From Pedococcus sp. (GTDB taxonomy: Bacteria > Actinomycetota > Actinomycetes > Actinomycetales > Dermatophilaceae), in contig JAICSZ010000056.1 in NCBI GenBank assembly GCA_025936615.1, positions 1 to 9,135 on the forward strand: a DNA stretch of 9,135 nucleotides, given 5' to 3'. A program made the position numbers and the translations under genes. Within the stretch, counting starts at the first letter, position 1, and each line of letters starts with the position of its first letter. Below the pieces are notes generated by a model. That model was not told the origin of the DNA and did not search any database. It was given only the letters and a program-made list of their open reading frames with translations. Positions 6,323-9,135 of this stretch are shown piece after piece.

Positions 6323-7546
6323 TCAGCCGAAGTTGAGCTTGTAGCCCTTGCCGCGCAGCGCGCGCAGCACCTCTTCGCAGTGCTCGCGTCCGCGCGTCTC
6401 GAGCTGCAGGCCGATCTCCACCTCGTCGACCGTGATCGCCGTCCCGGTGCGGATGTGCTCGACCTCGAGCACGTTGGCGTCGACGGCGGCGCAGTCCGCG
6501 AGCAGGTGCGCCAGGTTGCCCGGTCGGTCGGGGACGCGCACGCGGAACTGGAGGTAGCGGCCGGCCGCGGCCATGCCGTGCCGCAGGATCCGCAGCAGGA
6601 GGAGTGGGTCGATGTTGCCGCCCGACAGGACGGCGACCACCGGACCGTCGACATGCTGGCCGGCACGCTCCAGCAGGTGCGCCACTGCCGCACCCCCGGC
6701 CGGCTCGACCACGAGCTTGGCCCGCTCGAGCACGAACAGCAGGGCGCGGGACAACGCCTCCTCGCTCACCGTCTCGATGGCGTCCACGAGGTCGCGGACC
6801 AGCGCATAGGGGACGTCGCCGGGCATGCCCACGGCGATGCCGTCGGCCATGGTCTGCATGTTCTCGTAGGCCACCGGCTTGCCCGCAGCGAGGGACAGCG
6901 GGTAGGCCGCCGCCTGCTCGGCCTGCACCCCGATGATGCGCACGTCGGGACGAGCAGCCTTGACCGCCACCGAGATGCCCGCGAGCAGGCCACCGCCGCC
7001 AGTGCTCACGACGATCGTCCTGACGTCGGGGCACTGGTCGAGGATCTCCAGGCCGGCGGTGCCCTGGCCGGCCACGATGTCGCGGTGGTCGAACGGGTGG
7101 ATCAGGACGGCCCCGGTCTCGGCCTCCCAGGCCCGTGCGCTGACCAGGCACTCGTCGATGGTCGTCCCGACCTGCTCGATCGTCGCGCCGTAGGCCTGCG
7201 TCGCGAGCAGCTTGGGCATCGGCGCACCGTGCGGCATGTACACCTTGACGTCGATGCCGAGCAGCTGGCCGGCCAGCGCCACGCCCTGCGCGTGGTTGCC
7301 CGCGCTCGCCGCGACCACACCCTTGGCCTTCTCGGCGTCGGACAACCCGGACATGCGGGTGTAGGCGCCACGGATCTTGAACGACCCGGCCCGCTGGAGG
7401 TTCTCGCACTTGAGGAACACCTCCGCGCCCACCCGCTCGGACAGCGCGCGGCTGTACTCCAGTGGGGTGGGGCGGACGACCCCGCTGAGCAGGTCCTGCG
7501 CAGCGCGGATGTCATCGAGGGTCACTGACAGCGTCGGTGGTGCCAT
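6323..7546 (-). CDS. ilvA: Threonine ammonia-lyase (threonine dehydratase)
   Basis: A PLP-dependent enzyme converting L-threonine to 2-oxobutanoate and ammonia, the entry step of isoleucine synthesis or a catabolic step. The 407-aa sequence has the PLP lysine in GSFKIRGAY (K57), SAGNH (81-85), and the phosphate-binding loop TGGGGL (182-187). A single C-terminal ACT domain follows from about residue 330, with the ligand-site sequence DRPGNLAHLL. This one-ACT form differs from the E. coli biosynthetic IlvA, which is longer with two ACT-like units. In actinobacteria similar proteins are named ilvA or tdcB, so anabolic or catabolic use is undecided. The ATG at 7546 has only a poor Shine-Dalgarno site, and an inverted repeat lies right upstream (7549-7566). 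It is convergent with greA. Confidence 0.95.
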   Translation of the reverse strand: MAPPTLSVTLDDIRAAQDLLSGVVRPTPLEYSRALSERVGAEVFLKCENLQRAGSFKIRGAYTRMSGLSDAEKAKGVVAASAGNHAQGVALAGQLLGIDVKVYMPHGAPMPKLLATQAYGATIEQVGTTIDECLVSARAWEAETGAVLIHPFDHRDIVAGQGTAGLEILDQCPDVRTIVVSTGGGGLLAGISVAVKAARPDVRIIGVQAEQAAAYPLSLAAGKPVAYENMQTMADGIAVGMPGDVPYALVRDLVDAIETVSEEALSRALLFVLERAKLVVEPAGGAAVAHLLERAGQHVDGPVVAVLSGGNIDPLLLLRILRHGMAAAGRYLQFRVRVPDRPGNLAHLLADCAAVDANVLEVEHIRTGTAITVDEVEIGLQLETRGREHCEEVLRALRGKGYKLNFG

Positions 7547-7548
7547 GG

Positions 7549-7566
7549 CGAGCAGGCTACTGCTCG
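7549..7566 (-). repeat. Inverted repeat abutting the ilvA start codon
   Basis: CGAGCAG (7549-7555) and CTGCTCG (7560-7566) with a 4-nt centre end only 2 nt before the ATG. On the ilvA mRNA this hairpin would occupy the place of the ribosome binding site. As DNA it is an operator-like palindrome. If the message instead starts near the ATG, the repeat would lie in the promoter. Confidence 0.45.
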
Positions 7567-7569
7567 TCC

Positions 7570-7598
7570 GGCCGGTCCTGAGAGCGGCCGGACCGGCC
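7570..7598 (-). terminator. Hairpin after the ABC permease gene
   Basis: GGCCGGTCC (7570-7578) pairs perfectly with GGACCGGCC (7590-7598), with an 11-nt loop. On the minus strand it begins at the last base of the permease stop codon. It is a candidate terminator separating the ABC operon from ilvA, without a U-tract. Confidence 0.55.
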
Positions 7599-8455
7599 TA
7601 CTGCTGGGTGCGGCGGTTGAAGGCGCGCAGGGCCAGCGGCGCTGTGACGAGCGTGATGGCGGCACACCAGATGACCGTGGTGAGGACGGGGTGGTGCAGG
7701 GGCAGGGCAGCGGCGGCCGGGGCCGGCTCGGCATTGCCCCACAGCTCGCGGACGGCTTGGACGAGCGAGGAGATCGGGTTCCACTCGGCGATCGTGCGCA
7801 GCCACGACGGCATGTGCTCGGTGGGGGCGAACGTGTTGGCCAGGAACGTGATCGGGAACATCGTCGTGAACATGACGCCGTTGACGGCCTCGACCGACCG
7901 CATGGCCGACCCGACGAGGATGCCGATCCAGATCATGGCGAACCCCCACAGGAGCAGGAGCGCATAGGCCAGCACGGCGTCGACGAAGCCGCCGCGGATC
8001 CGCCAGCCCACCAGCAGGCCGGTCAGGGACATCACGAGGATGCCGATGCTGGAGTGCAGGAGGCTGGAGATGCTGCGGCCGACCAGGACGGCCGACTGCC
8101 GGATCGGCAGCGAGCGCATGCGGTCGACGATCCCCTTGTCGATGTCGGCGGTGAGGCCGACTGCCACGATGAAGGAGGCGAACGCGATCGTCTGCCCCAT
8201 GATCCCGCCCATCAGCCACTCGCGGTAGCCCGCGGGCGAGCCCTGCACCGCGATCGACCCACCGAAGACGAAGGCGAACAACAGCACGAACATCACCGGT
8301 TGGACCGTGACGTCCATCAGCATCTCGGGCATCCGCTTGATGTGGATGAGGTTGCGCCGCACGATCGACAGCGACTGCCGCAGCAGACCGGTGGGGCGGA
8401 TCTCGGGCCGCGCCAGCCCGCTGGCGGACGCGCGCACACTGGTGTCGGTGGTCAT
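7598..8455 (-). CDS. ABC-2 type transporter permease, DrrB-like
   Basis: A 285-aa integral membrane subunit of the ABC-2 superfamily, similar to the DrrB daunorubicin exporter permease. About six helices are seen, near 50-67, 81-102, 130-151, 156-182, 188-207 and 258-276. A cytoplasmic loop after the second helix holds [10 protein letters not shown], the motif typical of DrrB-like permeases that contacts the ATPase. The late segment [23 protein letters not shown] is also characteristic. The start ATG overlaps the stop of the upstream ATPase as ATGA (8452-8455), so the two are translationally coupled. The gene looks complete, but its coupled ATPase is a chimera (see that entry), so whether the pair forms a working exporter is open. 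The substrate cannot be inferred; antibiotics, other drugs or lipids are typical. Confidence 0.92.
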   Translation of the reverse strand: MTTDTSVRASASGLARPEIRPTGLLRQSLSIVRRNLIHIKRMPEMLMDVTVQPVMFVLLFAFVFGGSIAVQGSPAGYREWLMGGIMGQTIAFASFIVAVGLTADIDKGIVDRMRSLPIRQSAVLVGRSISSLLHSSIGILVMSLTGLLVGWRIRGGFVDAVLAYALLLLWGFAMIWIGILVGSAMRSVEAVNGVMFTTMFPITFLANTFAPTEHMPSWLRTIAEWNPISSLVQAVRELWGNAEPAPAAAALPLHHPVLTTVIWCAAITLVTAPLALRAFNRRTQQ

Positions 8456-9135
8456 GATGCCTGCTCCTCGTCGGTCGGCTCGGTGGCATCCTCGGCACGG
8501 TGGCCGGTCAGGTGCAGGAACACGTCGTCCAGGCTCGGTCGCTTCAGCCCGAGGTCGTCGAGCTCGATCCGGCTGTCCTCGAACACAGCGGCGATCCGGG
8601 TCATGTCCCGCAGGCCCTCAGCTGGGGCGGTCAGCTGCCGGGCCGCCTCGTCGACGTGCACCTCGCTGACCCGCTGGCGAAGCATGTCGGCTGCCGTCTG
8701 GAGGTCCTCGGCCCGTGAGACGGTCAGCACCAGGCTGGCGCGACCGCTGCGGTCCTTGAGCTCGAGTGCCGTGCCCTCGGCGATGACCCGCCCGTGGTCG
8801 ACCACGACGATGCGGTCGGCCTTCTGCACGGTCGCGAGGCGATGGGCGATCACCAGGGTGGTCGTCTTGTGCATGATCCGGTCGAGCGCCTGCTGGACCG
8901 CGCGCTCGCTCTCGGCGTCGAGCGCGCTGGTCGCCTCGTCGAGCAGCAGGACGGCGGGCCCGCACAGCAGCGCCCGGGCGACGGCGATGCGCTGGCGCTG
9001 GCCGCCCGACAGACGCACGCCGCGCGTGCCGAGATGGCTGTCGAAGCCCTGCGGCAGGGCCTCGATGAAGTCGAGCGCCGACGCAGCCTTCGCGGCGGCA
9101 CGCACTTCTTCATCGCTGGCATCGGGGCGGCCATA
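8452..9135 (-). CDS. Chimeric ABC ATPase: exporter NBD fused to DrrA C-terminal domain (N-terminus beyond window)
   Basis: The visible 227 residues run in from the right edge. The first half is the nucleotide-binding domain of a type IV ABC exporter (MsbA/MdlB-like): [25 protein letters not shown], signature LSGGQRQRI (42-50), Walker [13 protein letters not shown] (62-73) and H-loop IAHRLATV (H98). Such proteins normally end about 25-35 residues after [10 protein letters not shown]. Here, from about 123 (ALELKDRSG), the sequence becomes the C-terminal domain of DrrA-type ATPases (DUF4162-like), ending in the hallmark [14 protein letters not shown] real DrrA would have a YSGG signature and an LTTQYLEEA H-loop, which are absent. 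Walker A and the expected membrane domain lie outside the window. The stop overlaps the permease start by 4 bp, as drrA-drrB pairs do. The fusion is in frame with no sequence defect. A deletion between tandem ABC genes or an assembly artefact could explain it. Confidence 0.88.
   Translation of the reverse strand, partial: YGRPDASDEEVRAAAKAASALDFIEALPQGFDSHLGTRGVRLSGGQRQRIAVARALLCGPAVLLLDEATSALDAESERAVQQALDRIMHKTTTLVIAHRLATVQKADRIVVVDHGRVIAEGTALELKDRSGRASLVLTVSRAEDLQTAADMLRQRVSEVHVDEAARQLTAPAEGLRDMTRIAAVFEDSRIELDDLGLKRPSLDDVFLHLTGHRAEDATEPTDEEQAS
8770..8817 (-). other. Inferred fusion zone between exporter NBD and DrrA-type C-terminus
   Basis: The stretch encoding [16 protein letters not shown] fits both parent families. 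Upstream of it everything is exporter-like (HRLATVQKA); downstream everything is DrrA-like (ELKDRSG onward). The exchange therefore most likely happened within this shared segment. The boundary is judged by eye from family consensus, not by alignment. Confidence 0.6.

Noticed and set aside
6380..7528. A 382-codon open frame on the plus strand antisense to ilvA
   Set aside because: It is a GC-driven shadow of a gene with complete PLP and ACT motifs; it has no credible start site or domain.
1..9135. tRNA, rRNA, CRISPR array, insertion sequence, prophage or att sites
   Set aside because: None seen: there are no spaced direct repeats, transposase-like sequences, terminal repeats or tRNA-like folds. 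Composition looks uniform apart from the AT-richer trhA promoter and the 6286-6308 repeat.

Overview
The window is high-GC DNA of a mycothiol-producing actinobacterium. The evidence is the mca gene, the actinobacterial DUF4307 membrane protein, GTG and TTG starts with good Shine-Dalgarno sites, and a gene order matching one I remember from Mycobacterium tuberculosis. Read on the opposite strand, the order and orientations are greA, DUF4307, mca, small membrane protein, trhA, (thioesterase), uppS, phoH. This matches the greA (Rv1080c), Rv1081c, mca (Rv1082), Rv1083, hemolysin III (Rv1085c), Z-isoprenyl synthase (Rv1086), phoH2 (Rv1095) series. The GC level and ilvA beside greA would suit a Nocardioides-, Intrasporangiaceae- or Streptomyces-like genome; I cannot place it more closely.

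Layout. 1-972 (-) is a PIN-PhoH ATPase cut by the left edge. 973-1287 is non-coding and hairpin-rich. 1288-2049 (-) is a short-chain cis-prenyl transferase. 2226-3044 (+) is a hotdog-fold thioesterase and 3074-3769 (+) is TrhA/hemolysin III, with a striking palindrome between them. 3745-4107 (-) is a small one-helix protein overlapping mca (4104-5039, -) by four bases. 5110-5475 (+) is the DUF4307 protein and 5689-6180 (+) is GreA, followed by a strong terminator. 6323-7546 (-) is threonine ammonia-lyase. 7598-8455 (-) is an ABC-2 permease. 8452 to the right edge (-) is an ABC ATPase.

How they fit together. Mca and its overlapping partner belong to mycothiol-dependent detoxification. The isoprenyl transferase supplies precursors for polyprenyl carriers. 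TrhA and possibly the thioesterase concern membrane lipids. GreA and PhoH act on RNA synthesis and RNA turnover. The ABC genes at the right end form a transporter operon downstream of, but probably separate from, the conserved block.

Most of this is ordinary conserved chromosome. Two points stand out. The ABC ATPase at 8452-9135 is a chimera: a type IV exporter (MsbA-like) nucleotide-binding domain joined in frame to the C-terminal domain of a DrrA-type ATPase, with the DrrB-type permease translationally coupled behind it. And trhA has a 20-bp TetR-style palindrome abutting a candidate -10 box and no Shine-Dalgarno site, which suggests a repressed, leaderless gene.
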